A stretch of DNA of 59,862 bases. It comes from a virus. The notes beneath the pieces are model-generated. The model searched no databases and was not told the DNA's origin. It saw only the letters and a list, made by a program, of their open reading frames with translations. Below are positions 29,201 to 35,481 of this stretch, in pieces. The number at the start of each line of letters is the position of its first letter. Position 1 is the stretch's first letter. Location: positions 1 through 59,862 of IMG/VR virus record IMGVR_UViG_3300028862_000314; one strand, given 5' to 3'. The translations under genes and the position numbers were made by a program.

Positions 29201-29548
29201 TTCAAGGGGTTTAGGTTCTGCCTGTTTCTTTGCCTGTTCCTCGGTACTTATCTGCGCTCCTTGTTTTGCAAGGTCCATCAAACCACCATAAGTAGAACGG
29301 GCATTATTCCCTATGATATTTGCGTAATAAGGTGTATCAACATCATAAAACGGCTTAACGGTAGGGTTTTCACCTATGAATTTAGGTAACTGGCTGAAAG
29401 GAATAACGGCTGGATCTGCACCACCGATATTAAATAACCCTACTTCCTGTGCATCTGGATAGTCTTTAAGGAACTTATCAGCACTGCTTATTGGTATAGT
29501 AATATCCTGACCGTTGTAATTGAAATATCTGTTACCTTCTACTGGCAT
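17246..29548 (-). CDS. Giant polyvalent ejected virion protein (4,100 aa)
   Basis: Domains in order (residues approximate): beta N-terminus 1-75; hydrophobic segments 240-270 and 415-428; Gln/Pro linkers 510-680; DdrB/ParB-like (NPVIVSPDGIVVSGNNRTM, about 1150); SNF2-type helicase with Walker A TNGTGTGKT (1840), DESH (1928), SATPF (2045), QIEGRIFRIGQ (2365); N6-type methyltransferase with EPSAGHGAIAM (2505) and NPPF (2565); HExxH zincin HETVHAH (2970); LPD38-like C-terminal region from 3157 with a membrane stretch near 3750. Such polyvalent proteins are packaged in the virion and ejected to protect or modify incoming DNA. It lies between internal-protein and portal genes. No frameshift is seen over 12.3 kb. 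Confidence 0.88.
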   Translation of the reverse strand: MPVEGNRYFNYNGQDITIPISSADKFLKDYPDAQEVGLFNIGGADPAVIPFSQLPKFIGENPTVKPFYDVDTPYYANIIGNNARSTYGGLMDLAKQGAQISTEEQAKKQAEPKPLEVTMPGGIGYNMEDNYAGQTPGDVTQGLKAGFKQTGSAILQGADYVARMATESNPAIPGYGAAERATREVFASLSEDQTKPEEERKMWNELATKPTTILGDWANSLNKSGAEDIQQAPNPNVAQSFAMLPQMLPIAAAMVVPGAQGAIMPVFGLMGSGSGIQQYHQYLDESIKQGKPSTGYDPEVELGLAVLFAAIETGTEQLGSVSRFVKGKYMTKAAQTLAAKEILETTGEKGAKEIFQKFLSQHPTIAKTVYNKYLLQPGEEAFEEVVAQVSEYGLQAGLYDKDASWKELGTQTWQAALGGFVMGGLLTGYGRALTSYRIDKARESNQTLNYGIKKDGTVFEVIGRNGDNYTVVKSDGDFGNEPASDFEKVVSLDPKEASILKSAYEAGESITAQAEQAAQAPQQPIQGQLTGAEPQAPVTPQQDPIQALSDKITPVLNDNGTHLITNLHADGKPYFIKSGVTLNAEGKPDLDNIDPSQPPIILDENGKVSTVPFTDFDPTTWEAQPAEQLLAEQAQQIEQQNIILAQQQSIVEAQQPSSNPEQLTVQPSDNNVQLNNYPLDKDGNVDTKQMDDTQKLNYLKDTFGEEKATTYLNNIIKTVTDKIAKAEKKQENISDLDEAIKIEHEIKKLTEQKAKLEGLITNFVPVTSTANSNISDVRSDASHSTPNDNESKDSKGNEGGIAISGNAPTIDNTATVEPAVAENATSEFEKKVDERIERTTKHIIDQPNLDQIKNDPNSDEYAVFDAKKKYSESVLSAISSLETIRENLNKKGTITPEIENRINNKKQEYVESLKQIGVEYYELEVGSKYDFNKVAVSLNISRNPSDGDYIISLIDGGTIDTDTGIVTYPAKVIVGSNDPSKNYTEQELNDIDKVNREEKKRRDQERDQHLQESLGNTPTGTNEPTGVQSVPDKVQGEVPTLAPRVIKPVINKLLPGKAGEVAVSKYNNSPKIEGREKIITLPNNERIAGKYMLVESGTVTPSHNPLNFSQNEGFPTTPDGKTVNDRDYGSDKAAQAQVIDIANQYNGKALDNPVIVSPDGIVVSGNNRTMSGELAAGNGTDASYVEQLMQDADMYGFTPEQVSSFKNPRVIFQMNETPEYTTETFAKFNASDQKTQNKVERAIKISKTIKPEQVRKIARVLDRFDTMSDAYASTSATNELIDLMVDSGIITTMDIAEILDGKTFSAIGKDMIETVLIGSVMDESSIRMMNIEGMKQYRLRITKSILPLLENQALGEYSILPEMNGAVVLLGKMRSGEFGSVYDMVSLPDMFDTTPYNLTEVLLADVLTGNQTDTKSFFNSYNEIATANKNGQLGLFNDKVQTKEEILDEIENNAVGQRKSTLNKARTFNAQLSDGGTVNEAPKVNTGSAGSKQKKVAEPKVKAEKPKFAGDAIKQVIKQNDDIDNALNDLLGLLGEEDNTILKHSNGPSDKTPEQLSKINAAGFKLVDAFTKQGVYKFADIISGIESKGVPISPELLSACKKGYASFLLENEDARLDDFTAVRAYTYKINSPKEDKNSDLGRNFDKNNNDVPDRPGSSQPDSGNSANEVPENGTPVLSGRGSSEPVRNETPAGSGKAVRRNRSEGGGGLFANLPGEQGDNEVYQADPKPIVTNNDAGDFDGRGSSIDSPEGHNVNDIVTGKPDGTNNEGLPETFQQRTAKRLIQQQQNESIPVKLMDEANIRQTLPYLLDEQQDDVLKAETRFFSEAHKTKDLANGKGILFTNGTGTGKTFTGLGIIKRFAKQGKGQILIVVPSEPKIKDWIKDGINLGLDITNLEDTKTAGKGINICTYANFRSNDALKNRDLDLIVYDESHRLMEEKKGTASATTYAHFGLSNVSVSTAFQRITDVHPVWIKHREAMTQYRELNASLNNDNAANPAASEAAVKVLSKVIDDLEAKKKELEPALLERAKRAYENTKVVFLSATPFKGHFNLRYANRVLFDYTGEEITNARGSRVDAESRFFLENFGSAYQWKHHQLETKEHSNPEAIAMQEVEFAQKLMSQGVMSGRAIESDMDYSREFPLVALDNAELFNNGLNDIFNYETKEFEGLQSAARDVFYDYNYTTQLFESLKASMVIPRIEKHLALGRKVVVFHRRKQANVSPPFKTIIDRTVSMANEVLNDTNSSAENKEKARLALSQANNFEDKYADLLAYEQTLNYNPAIEQIQAAFGTDRVALINGDVSKANKPANIAKFNKDGSGVDIIVVQEEAGKEGISLHDTSGKNQRVLMSLSMPISSTTALQIEGRIFRIGQESNAIFENPLLGLDMEIENFGRNVNKKLSTTENLAVGDQARDLLRSFAEGVLWNSKTDDPNLEQGKGGKEYDKKAQQQLSEFRRAVLVYNTLQKTTGLRDQREGTDYYATPEPVGQKMVEWLGLQFEESALEPSAGHGAIAMWFPEYATVTAVEPSHALFSKLNARSGGGTRKIINDTFENLNIVNKFHGIAMNPPFGSGGKTAMDHVAKAFTHLKNGGRIVALIPEGKMSDRLDTFLYGTDENGKQINPDAHLVASIKLPSVTFKQAGTSVSTRIVVIDKYEHKSERQFANELGAENGRNYLAGKPILSTDEIQAEASRRFNEQNSKYSYPENLDYSHIEKIEDLFDALEDVTVNERLNVGESQPQQPSITPSNDNVIKIDAPYTLETVKHTQTGADLYMVKLGDRIASDEYAIIKDHAKSFGGFWDKWSKGFRFPDLESRQKFVDKAFAFPDENSIMKHSNSEFAGDHLKRISETQDVSERQKVYLQGQINSSFSIEQTDFTNLPLPERHSLINTEAKSILSELQNKTPLLVVQSEKDVRNWYFDNKASSGHMKEIEDALLDKSADAFFDGTYRHIVVIASRVPSMESIRPTIIHETVHAHNRAFLSARRSQILQYFHDLKGYESIDGMLNKSYDDYTEYDRADEALAYTIQGMIVNGVIPTEEPLTYKQIMDVVEGKEIIDNFERRFISTLYYGTNRKVLYNKPIGDSHSNLSNTGTDSGESQTSQGESGNDSMGTVLSSSQNRPRFAGELLGEGSVNLLKHSSNNNIPPSVNPTVDAERPQFAGMQMKRIIGKKDYGDRFADWIAENVHSVDLWQQEMAKDGIKGLKLFDVYSLLRRRKGLIKGLVDTFDEGVFTDLQTEIAHLIDQQHVSSKEIQRYLKAKSAIERNDNEGIRAISEDPEDSWNRQTVEQIVKEFEQKISPNLIDSLWSKVKASTDFTIDNLYLHSVITKEDHDKFNDRKYYIPLRGWEYDEMNPNPEDFYDYVNNEGQGITSQTYVKATIKAKGRTSEPGDPLPYIRQMAHSAIMTSVKNKIARTALQLFRMNKDNPAMGQYMYIKAPFKGNAHEAKRTRATAEKHEIMGYDNGDRFTLVLGDPHVAQSIKGENVLLKETSKWLGNSWMGKLTQFMKANFTGKNPNFFLNNFMFIDLPYAAITEGIRKEGEAGQFIRQIVTGKSFGTIHRDIRKQLNPLSQAETITAGLHNKQSIVSAIQQYGEQRVLDTLYKMWKDSGGPTGWMQLESFEKSAEKIEKEINRIRAKEADFGKGTGKLSGKDKVFYNYPLRKGAELMTYVMDMSEQSSRFAVFVSRKMAGQSSEQAALASKEATVDFDRTGQASTVFNQLFAFFKPTVSATYGIYKMGKENKAKFGYALGSFFALGVLQAILAYMTMPDDEGGENTYDNIPDYDKLNNLIINRGDGKYVKIPLPQFFRAIYALGVTSTMAAMGKLSAGEFAASNLKNLTGALTPFNVSGDDLGRTLVPTALTPAYDIAVNQNFAGKKVHKEQFTTKLEDRIPGSQEGLNSTFEPLVQATQWLNEFGGGNEYTKAGQGLDPETGLKEDNTLKTMLFDWNPADIQHVSETVGGGRVKFFRQVFNTAYNAVTPDGKMNEWDVPLFYRYLGRSQDSNPMSTYYNALKAVDEYKYQINNLKKDDPKEALQMMNKYQFMNELTYITKLADKNIKNIENNAENATSSEAMLKYKTDAENAAKIFKTQVGTLEKKYKINLK

Positions 29549-29553
29549 GTCGT

Positions 29554-30786
29554 TTATTTTTTAGGTGCAGTTGCTCCAAATCCCTTTTTTGCCCCCGGGT
29601 ATCTGCTTAAATCAATATCACCCGTTGATTGTTTCCCGGGCTGAGCTACTACCGGCTGTGCCATCGGTGCAGGTGTGTTGAAATCTCCAATTCCTAACGG
29701 ATCAACGGACTTTGCAGGCTGAACTCCTAGTAAATCCATTCCGTAGGTGCTTATAAGTGCGCTGGCTTCTCCTGTGGTGAAATCATTATTACCCATCCTG
29801 GTAATGAGTGGGTTTTTAACGTCTGTTGCGTTTCCGTATTTGTCCTTTGACGTTCTGTCTGCTACCTTACCCAATATTTCCCATGCTTTTACTCCGTCAA
29901 TGTAAATAATTGAACCGTCTGGCATTTGAACTGGTACTGTTGAACTCGGTGAGAACTTATCAGCAAGGTTAGAACCCTTGTCCCCTCCCTTTAATCCATC
30001 CCTGTACAGCTTATCATTAAGGTTTGCAGCATAATACTGATACCCTAATGTAGCTTTGCGCCCACTTATCTGTTCGGCTAGTTGCGCTTGGCTCATTGCA
30101 AGGGCTTCTTTGTGCTGATCTTTGTTAAGTTGTAGCGTAGCATCAAAATGATCGTTATCCTGTTTCATCTTCTTGTCCTCACGTGCTGCCATGTATTCAT
30201 TCTGTGCTTTCTGTGCCAATGCCCTCTCCTTCTGCAGTTCTTCCATTTCCAACTGACGTGATGTTTGCTGGAATACGTCTTTACCTATTGCAGCTTTCGA
30301 CATTGCGTTACGATACTTGGCTTCGTTGTCAGCATTTATTCTGTCGTTATACTCTTTGAGTGCTAAGGGTGTAAAGGTGTTCTCCTGTGCCAATATAGGA
30401 CCTCCCTTACTTCCGATATAACCACCGTATGCCGTACTTAATCCTTGTCCTAGCGCATTCAGTCCGGCTGCAAACTTCAATCTTTGTTGGCGTTTCTCAT
30501 CAACTGGTGGTGTTCCGCTATCAATCAATGCAGAAAGAGGGTTAAAGCCTAACCTCATGTTTTCTTCCATCCTGGCTTTAAACTTTTCTTCCCGGGTAGG
30601 TTCTGGTTGAACAACTGCCATCGGTGCTATGGGAGCATTAGCATTTAACTGTGGTGCTTCTCCAAAAGCGTTACTTACCTGCGCATCAATATTCGGTGTG
30701 TCCGTATATTCAGAAAATGGAGCAGGGGGAACTACTAACGGCTTCCTCCATTGTGCGTTCTCCTCAAACATATTCATTACATTCAT
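29554..30786 (-). CDS. Internal virion/cargo protein with coiled coil (410 aa)
   Basis: Pro/Ala-rich N-terminus, a glycine-rich patch (GLNALGQGLSTAYGGYIGSK), a long charged coiled coil at about residues 155-245 (MEELQKERALAQKAQNEYMA), and a Pro-rich C-terminal tail. It sits between the gp14-like gene and the giant protein, as T7 gp15 sits between gp14 and gp16. Probably ejected with the DNA to build a trans-envelope conduit. Confidence 0.65.
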   Translation of the reverse strand: MNVMNMFEENAQWRKPLVVPPAPFSEYTDTPNIDAQVSNAFGEAPQLNANAPIAPMAVVQPEPTREEKFKARMEENMRLGFNPLSALIDSGTPPVDEKRQQRLKFAAGLNALGQGLSTAYGGYIGSKGGPILAQENTFTPLALKEYNDRINADNEAKYRNAMSKAAIGKDVFQQTSRQLEMEELQKERALAQKAQNEYMAAREDKKMKQDNDHFDATLQLNKDQHKEALAMSQAQLAEQISGRKATLGYQYYAANLNDKLYRDGLKGGDKGSNLADKFSPSSTVPVQMPDGSIIYIDGVKAWEILGKVADRTSKDKYGNATDVKNPLITRMGNNDFTTGEASALISTYGMDLLGVQPAKSVDPLGIGDFNTPAPMAQPVVAQPGKQSTGDIDLSRYPGAKKGFGATAPKK

Positions 30787-30797
30787 GCCGGTATGTA

Positions 30798-31313
30798 TTA
30801 ACGTGGTTTCTGGCTCGAAGCCTGCATTTCCTTTTGAATGTCTGCTTCTGTTTTGCCTGTGGTGTTCTCAGCTACCTGGAAAGTGTCAGCATAAGGATTA
30901 TATGTTGCATCTGCTTTCCCGTCTGCTTCTGCCCTGGTATAGCTTGGTATGTAGTAATTCCTTGTGTAACTGCCAATCCTTCCGTCAACAGGGCTTAATT
31001 CAGGTTTAGGGTAGTTCTTCTTTAATCCTGATGAATACATTGGATTCGGGGAGTTGTAAGTTGCGTTGAAATAGTCCTGCATCTTCTTAGTCTGCGAATC
31101 GTAATCGTAATTCTTCCCCTGTATCATGTGGTATTGCTCAAACTGATCTTTAGCATACTTCCCGTCACCTGCATCTAACTGTTCATCGGTAACTCCCTCG
31201 CTTCGTACTTTCTGATTAAAGTATTTCAGGTATGCGTTCCAATCGTCAACCTCTTGTTTTGTAGGGGCTGTGCGTTGTTCTGTCGGAGGAGTTGATACAG
31301 GTACTTCTTTCAT
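30798..31313 (-). CDS. Putative internal virion protein (171 aa)
   Basis: A 171-residue hydrophilic protein (MKEVPVSTPPTEQRTAPTKQ) with Tyr/Asn-rich segments (YDSQTKKMQDYFNATYNSPN) and a Gln-rich C-terminus. It overlaps the upstream gene stop by one base (TAATG at 31311-31315). The operon position suggests a minor ejected or internal protein. No motif is recognised. Confidence 0.55.
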   Translation of the reverse strand: MKEVPVSTPPTEQRTAPTKQEVDDWNAYLKYFNQKVRSEGVTDEQLDAGDGKYAKDQFEQYHMIQGKNYDYDSQTKKMQDYFNATYNSPNPMYSSGLKKNYPKPELSPVDGRIGSYTRNYYIPSYTRAEADGKADATYNPYADTFQVAENTTGKTEADIQKEMQASSQKPR

Positions 31314-31918
31314 TATACAGGCTTTTTGTCAAAGGCTCCGTTAGCCCATGAGTTGAGTATATTGCTTGTTGCTCCGTTTACATTTGCTCCAAACTGGTTC
31401 CATTGGTTTGCTTTTCCTGCAAGTATGTTAGCCTGGTTTGCTTCTAAAGGCTGCATCAGTCCTTTGTACTGGTACATTGTCTGGTCCTTGCGTATATCGC
31501 CAGCACCTACAAGGCCGGTAACTGCATCAGCGTAACTCTTTTGGTTCTGTCCTGATTGCGCTATTACTGCTTCTGGTGTGCTTCCACCGGCAACAGCCAT
31601 ATTAGCCTGTGACTTGTTTGCATCTTTGAATTGTGTCTGTAAACGTGAAAGTCCGGCACGTGCAGCATCAGAATCAAGGTAATTCCTGTAATACTCTTTA
31701 TTGAACCATGAACCTAGTTGATCCATGCGCTGCTTATTATAAGCCTCTGACTTCCTGGCTGCCTTTTCGGCTTGTGATTGTCCCCAAATATTAGCTGCTG
31801 CTCCTACTCCTGCGCCTATAACTGCGCCCCAAGGTCCGAATGTAGCCCCGGAAGCTGCGCCTGAACCAATTGAGCTTAACATCTCATTACCGTTTGCATC
31901 GAATCCTGGTGATGACAT
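31313..31918 (-). CDS. Internal virion protein A (T7 gp14-like)
   Basis: The first 50 residues are Gly/Ala-rich with membrane-active character (IGSGAASGATFGPWGAVIGA then GVGAAANIWG), followed by helices (SQAEKAARKSEAYNKQRMDQ) and Ala/Gln-rich repeats. This is the classic layout of T7 gp14-type internal proteins that form a pore in the outer membrane during DNA ejection. First gene of the minus-strand internal-protein operon, behind a TAAGTTTG promoter. Confidence 0.7.
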   Translation of the reverse strand: MSSPGFDANGNEMLSSIGSGAASGATFGPWGAVIGAGVGAAANIWGQSQAEKAARKSEAYNKQRMDQLGSWFNKEYYRNYLDSDAARAGLSRLQTQFKDANKSQANMAVAGGSTPEAVIAQSGQNQKSYADAVTGLVGAGDIRKDQTMYQYKGLMQPLEANQANILAGKANQWNQFGANVNGATSNILNSWANGAFDKKPV

Positions 31919-32048
31919 AATCCTAGTATTTTCTGCAAACTTATAACACCTTACTATTCCAAATGTGTTTATTTGTCATAAATTAATGACAAAAACACCA
32001 TGTTAGTACTGATAATCAGAATAGTTTTGCAGGTTTAATAATTATGTT
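31919..32048. promoter_or_regulatory. Divergent promoters around a 22-bp dyad
   Basis: On the minus strand TAAGTTTG (31943-31936) with an upstream TTTG (31963-31960) precedes the internal-protein operon. On the plus strand TAGTTTTG (32022-32029) precedes the gene at 32049. Between them lies a perfect dyad, TTTGTCAT-N6-ATGACAAA at 31972-31993, placed to act on both promoters. The TGTCAT half-site recurs at other late or early promoters of this genome. Confidence 0.7.
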
Positions 32049-34886
32049 ATGGGTCAGATCGCAAACATATCACCGAAAGGAATCATAAGGAACACCCCGG
32101 ATTCGTCATGTGTAGATGGTTCTTTGTTGGAAGCTATCAATATCCGCTTTCGTGATGGGGCCTGGCGTGGTATCGGTGAGAAGAAAGCAACAGGATATTA
32201 TGCTGAATCTGTTTTTATTCTTGATGGCATAGCGTATCACCCGGCACTTCCTGTTAATACCTATGTGGTCCATAACTCGGCAGACAATAAGATTTATACC
32301 GTTCTTTTCACAAATGGTAGTGCTGTTCAGGTTTCAACTGCTGTTCTTACGCTGGAATCGGGAGAGGTATTCAGTAGGTTTTCGCATCTTGGGAATGTAT
32401 TATTTGTTTTCACGGACAGGAGAAAGTATTTATTGTATTGGGATGTTAAGACACTCGCTTATATCAATCTGACTAAACTACCACAACCTAACATGCAGGT
32501 TGTTTCAATTCCCACAACTGACGATTTAGATTATTTTATTGCGGAGTTTAACATACCGGAACCTGTTGGATTAGTCGAAACAGGCGTTGGATCAGTTGTT
32601 GAGGAATACATTAAGAACCAGGTAATGAGTTCATATTACTTGAAGATGGATTCATACAAAACTCTGAATTATATCACCGGAGTTTTCCTTTTGCGTATAG
32701 CTTACAAGCTATTCGATGGTACTTATATCAATCACAGTATTCCAATATCTGTTTCAATAAGCCCAACAACAGGAACATATTTTATACCCGTAATAGCATA
32801 TTGGACCGTAACTGGTGGCTATCATGCTACAATGAGGGGGATAGCCGTATCAAAAAATATATTCAAGTATGATTTCTTTAATGCTGTCGATTTTAATTTT
32901 AAAGATTATTACGATGCCGGTATTATTGAATCAATGGATATTTTTTGCACTGAACCATTCGTTACACGTGACTACAATCCTAATTCAATGGTTTGGGGTC
33001 ACACGACATTGCCGTCTGGAGCAATTGCCCTTACCCCTAATTTAAGGCCTGAGTTTAATACAATTATCGAAGATGCCGTATTCTATAAAATGCACTCTAT
33101 ACCGGTTTCTGATCTCGTTAAAACTACAAATAACGTAGGTAAATACGGAAGGATAGAGCTTGACTTCAGTAAGATTGTTTCAACTAACGAGTTAATGCCT
33201 GCTGATGATTTTTCACATCACGGAATTAATGCGCTGGCAGATTATCAATACAATAGCAGGATGCACCTGGGTAATGTTTCGATTCTTCCTACATTACCAT
33301 TAGACAACAGTGTTAACCCTCCGGTGATAGGAATAAAAGCTGACCTTTCCGGGTTAGAGTTACCCGTAGAAGGTACTGATAGCTCGCTGATTGTTTCTTA
33401 TGATCCATACACCGGGTTAGATATTCGCTGCCGTGTGTACATTAAAACAGCAAACGGAGTTGTTATTGTTGATGGACCTGTACCTAAGAACAGGCCGGAA
33501 ACAGAAGCAGATGGTGTTACCATAACAGGTATATTCACCCCGGCAAATTACTCTTATGCTTTCTTCACCGATTCAACCAATAACTATATAGCATTAAGGA
33601 ACCTTATTTCATATCCAGATTACCGGGCTTATAAAATGAGATTCTATTATACTTACCTCGGAATAAAGTATGTGTTGGCGGATTTTGATTTAAAACCTGC
33701 AACAAATATGAACATTGCTTACTTCGGTACTATCCCGGAATCAACTACTTCAAATGTCATTAACCTGACAATGCCACTTACTTTAACTGCTGGCACTGTT
33801 TATACTGATACGGATTGGAACATTACAAACATCATCCGCGACACAAACCGTATGCAGGTATCAGAAATATTCAATCCTTTTATCTGGCCTGCTAAGAACT
33901 CATATAGATTCGGATTGATACACAATGAACTCATAGACATTTCAACGGTACAATCGCAAATGAGTGATTCCGCTTTTGGTATGTACCCTATTTATGTTTT
34001 CACCAGGTCAGGAGTTTACGCTATCCAACACGGGACCGGGGAAGTACTATATCAAAGTATTCAGCCCTTGAATAATGAAATACTTATTTCTCGTGGCTCG
34101 TTGTGTGCTATCAGCGGAAGTATTGTGTTTGCCTGCAAAGAAGGAATAAGGGTTATAACAGGATCTAACAGGCCGGAGGAGATAAGTATTCCTGTTGAGG
34201 GTTCAATTAATAACCCATTAGCCCTACTGCCGTATTATTATGATGCTCTCACGGGGTTCAGGCTCCCACAAATCAATAATTACCGTACAGGAGTAACCTT
34301 TTTAACCTACATTCAGGCTGCTAAGATTTTTTACGATGTTGAGAACAAAGAAATAATTGTATCAAATCCGGCATATCTGTACTCATACGCATACTCTCTG
34401 TTCACTGAAAGCTGGGCCACAAGGACTGATGTATTCACCGATGTACTTGTTATCGCTGGCAGGCAGATAGCTGTTAAGCGTAGCTCTGCAATGGATGGCG
34501 ACACGTTGGTATATACTTCTTCCCTTCATTACCTAGACACGGAAGATACTACAACAGGCCTATGTGATTACATGCTGATGCAGACAAGGCCCCTCAATTT
34601 CTCAAACTCGGCAAATAAGCATATCAATAAGCTAATAAGCAGGTGTAGAGTTATCACAAAGAATCAGGAGAACGCTATACAAATAGTTGTTGGTAGTAAT
34701 GACTTGATTACTTGGCAGATAATATCATACGTTCAGTATAGCGGAGATCAAGCAAATATGATAAATACTAATCCGTCAGGCAATTTTAAATACTTTGTAA
34801 TAGCTATTGCCGGAGAAAGAAAAGGATTCTACCTTAACCAGATTGATATTGACTGGAAGGAAAGATTTAATGATAAACTACGATAA
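32049..34886 (+). CDS. Tail nozzle/DNA-stabilisation-like protein (945 aa)
   Basis: A 945-residue beta-rich protein. The N-terminus (ISPKGIIRNTPDSSCVDGSL then EAINIRFRDGAWR) matches the start of podoviral nozzle or packaged-DNA stabilisation proteins (P22 gp10, T7 gp12, crAss-like muzzle). Repeated beta-propeller-like strands follow (FSRFSHLGNVLFVFTDRRKY), with YPIYVFTRSGVYAIQHGTGE near residue 650 and GSIVFACKEGIRVITGSNRP near 700. It would close the tail tube distal to the ring protein. It is transcribed alone with the small gene after it. Confidence 0.7.
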   Translation: MGQIANISPKGIIRNTPDSSCVDGSLLEAINIRFRDGAWRGIGEKKATGYYAESVFILDGIAYHPALPVNTYVVHNSADNKIYTVLFTNGSAVQVSTAVLTLESGEVFSRFSHLGNVLFVFTDRRKYLLYWDVKTLAYINLTKLPQPNMQVVSIPTTDDLDYFIAEFNIPEPVGLVETGVGSVVEEYIKNQVMSSYYLKMDSYKTLNYITGVFLLRIAYKLFDGTYINHSIPISVSISPTTGTYFIPVIAYWTVTGGYHATMRGIAVSKNIFKYDFFNAVDFNFKDYYDAGIIESMDIFCTEPFVTRDYNPNSMVWGHTTLPSGAIALTPNLRPEFNTIIEDAVFYKMHSIPVSDLVKTTNNVGKYGRIELDFSKIVSTNELMPADDFSHHGINALADYQYNSRMHLGNVSILPTLPLDNSVNPPVIGIKADLSGLELPVEGTDSSLIVSYDPYTGLDIRCRVYIKTANGVVIVDGPVPKNRPETEADGVTITGIFTPANYSYAFFTDSTNNYIALRNLISYPDYRAYKMRFYYTYLGIKYVLADFDLKPATNMNIAYFGTIPESTTSNVINLTMPLTLTAGTVYTDTDWNITNIIRDTNRMQVSEIFNPFIWPAKNSYRFGLIHNELIDISTVQSQMSDSAFGMYPIYVFTRSGVYAIQHGTGEVLYQSIQPLNNEILISRGSLCAISGSIVFACKEGIRVITGSNRPEEISIPVEGSINNPLALLPYYYDALTGFRLPQINNYRTGVTFLTYIQAAKIFYDVENKEIIVSNPAYLYSYAYSLFTESWATRTDVFTDVLVIAGRQIAVKRSSAMDGDTLVYTSSLHYLDTEDTTTGLCDYMLMQTRPLNFSNSANKHINKLISRCRVITKNQENAIQIVVGSNDLITWQIISYVQYSGDQANMINTNPSGNFKYFVIAIAGERKGFYLNQIDIDWKERFNDKLR

Positions 34887-34901
34887 TAAACTAAAATAGT
34901 A

Positions 34902-35195
34902 ATGGCAGCACCACTTGGACATAAGAAAGCAGGAGGCAGACAGAAAGGCACGACAAATAAGTCTATTAGTGATTTGCGCTCTATATTCAGCACTCTGCTT
35001 ATCAATAATGAGGGTAATATGCAGACATGGATAGACAAACTAGCTCAACGTAATCCAGGCAAGGCACTAGAGATTATAACAAAAATGGCTGATTATCTTA
35101 TTCCTAAACCAATTCAGGAAGGTGAGAAGTCACCGGAACTTGATTGGTATGCTGAACAAGCCCGGAAGATGATGGAAAAGAGTAAGACTGGCTAA
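34902..35195 (+). CDS. Small terminase-like protein
   Basis: A 97-residue protein with the N-terminal signature HKKAGGRQKGTTNKSISDLR, shared by DUF5681-type and small-terminase-like proteins, then helices (IFSTLLINNEGNMQTWIDKL, GKALEIITKMADYLIPKP). The basic GGRxKGTxN motif suggests DNA binding. It is separated from terL by 22 kb. Its 3' end overlaps the convergent gene ending at 35104 by 92 nt. A small terminase is the best guess; confidence is moderate. Confidence 0.6.
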   Translation: MAAPLGHKKAGGRQKGTTNKSISDLRSIFSTLLINNEGNMQTWIDKLAQRNPGKALEIITKMADYLIPKPIQEGEKSPELDWYAEQARKMMEKSKTG

Positions 35196-35481
35196 GGATA
35201 TTCAAATTCCCTGTTATGTATTCTTCAATAGCTAAATACTGATTATAAAAGTCACTATCAATATTACAATCCCTAAATTTGTTCATCGAATGATATACTC
35301 TCTGTATGTCGCATCCTAATATTTCAACTACTTGGTGATCGCTTAACTTTGTGGTCCGCTTCAACGCTATTATAATAATCTGATGGCAGCGCATAACTCG
35401 CCTGGCGCGACTACTCCTGAACTCTTTTGGAGTAACAGAATAAGTTTTACATACGAGTTCTATTATTTGCGCAGGTGTCAT
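35104..35481 (-). CDS. DnaA domain IV-like DNA-binding protein
   Basis: Residues 1-75 follow the helix-turn-helix pattern of the DnaA C-terminal domain (IIELVCKTYSVTPKEFRSSR, then RQIxxxxL-like helices, LSDHQVVEILGCDIQRVYHS). It lacks AAA+ domains. Such isolated domains occur in Bacteroidetes phages; binding near an origin is plausible. The last 30 residues lie antisense inside 34902-35195, so the C-terminus may be non-essential. It overlaps the recombinase gene by 4 nt. Confidence 0.65.
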   Translation of the reverse strand: MTPAQIIELVCKTYSVTPKEFRSSRARRVMRCHQIIIIALKRTTKLSDHQVVEILGCDIQRVYHSMNKFRDCNIDSDFYNQYLAIEEYITGNLNILSQSYSFPSSSGLVQHTNQVPVTSHLPELV

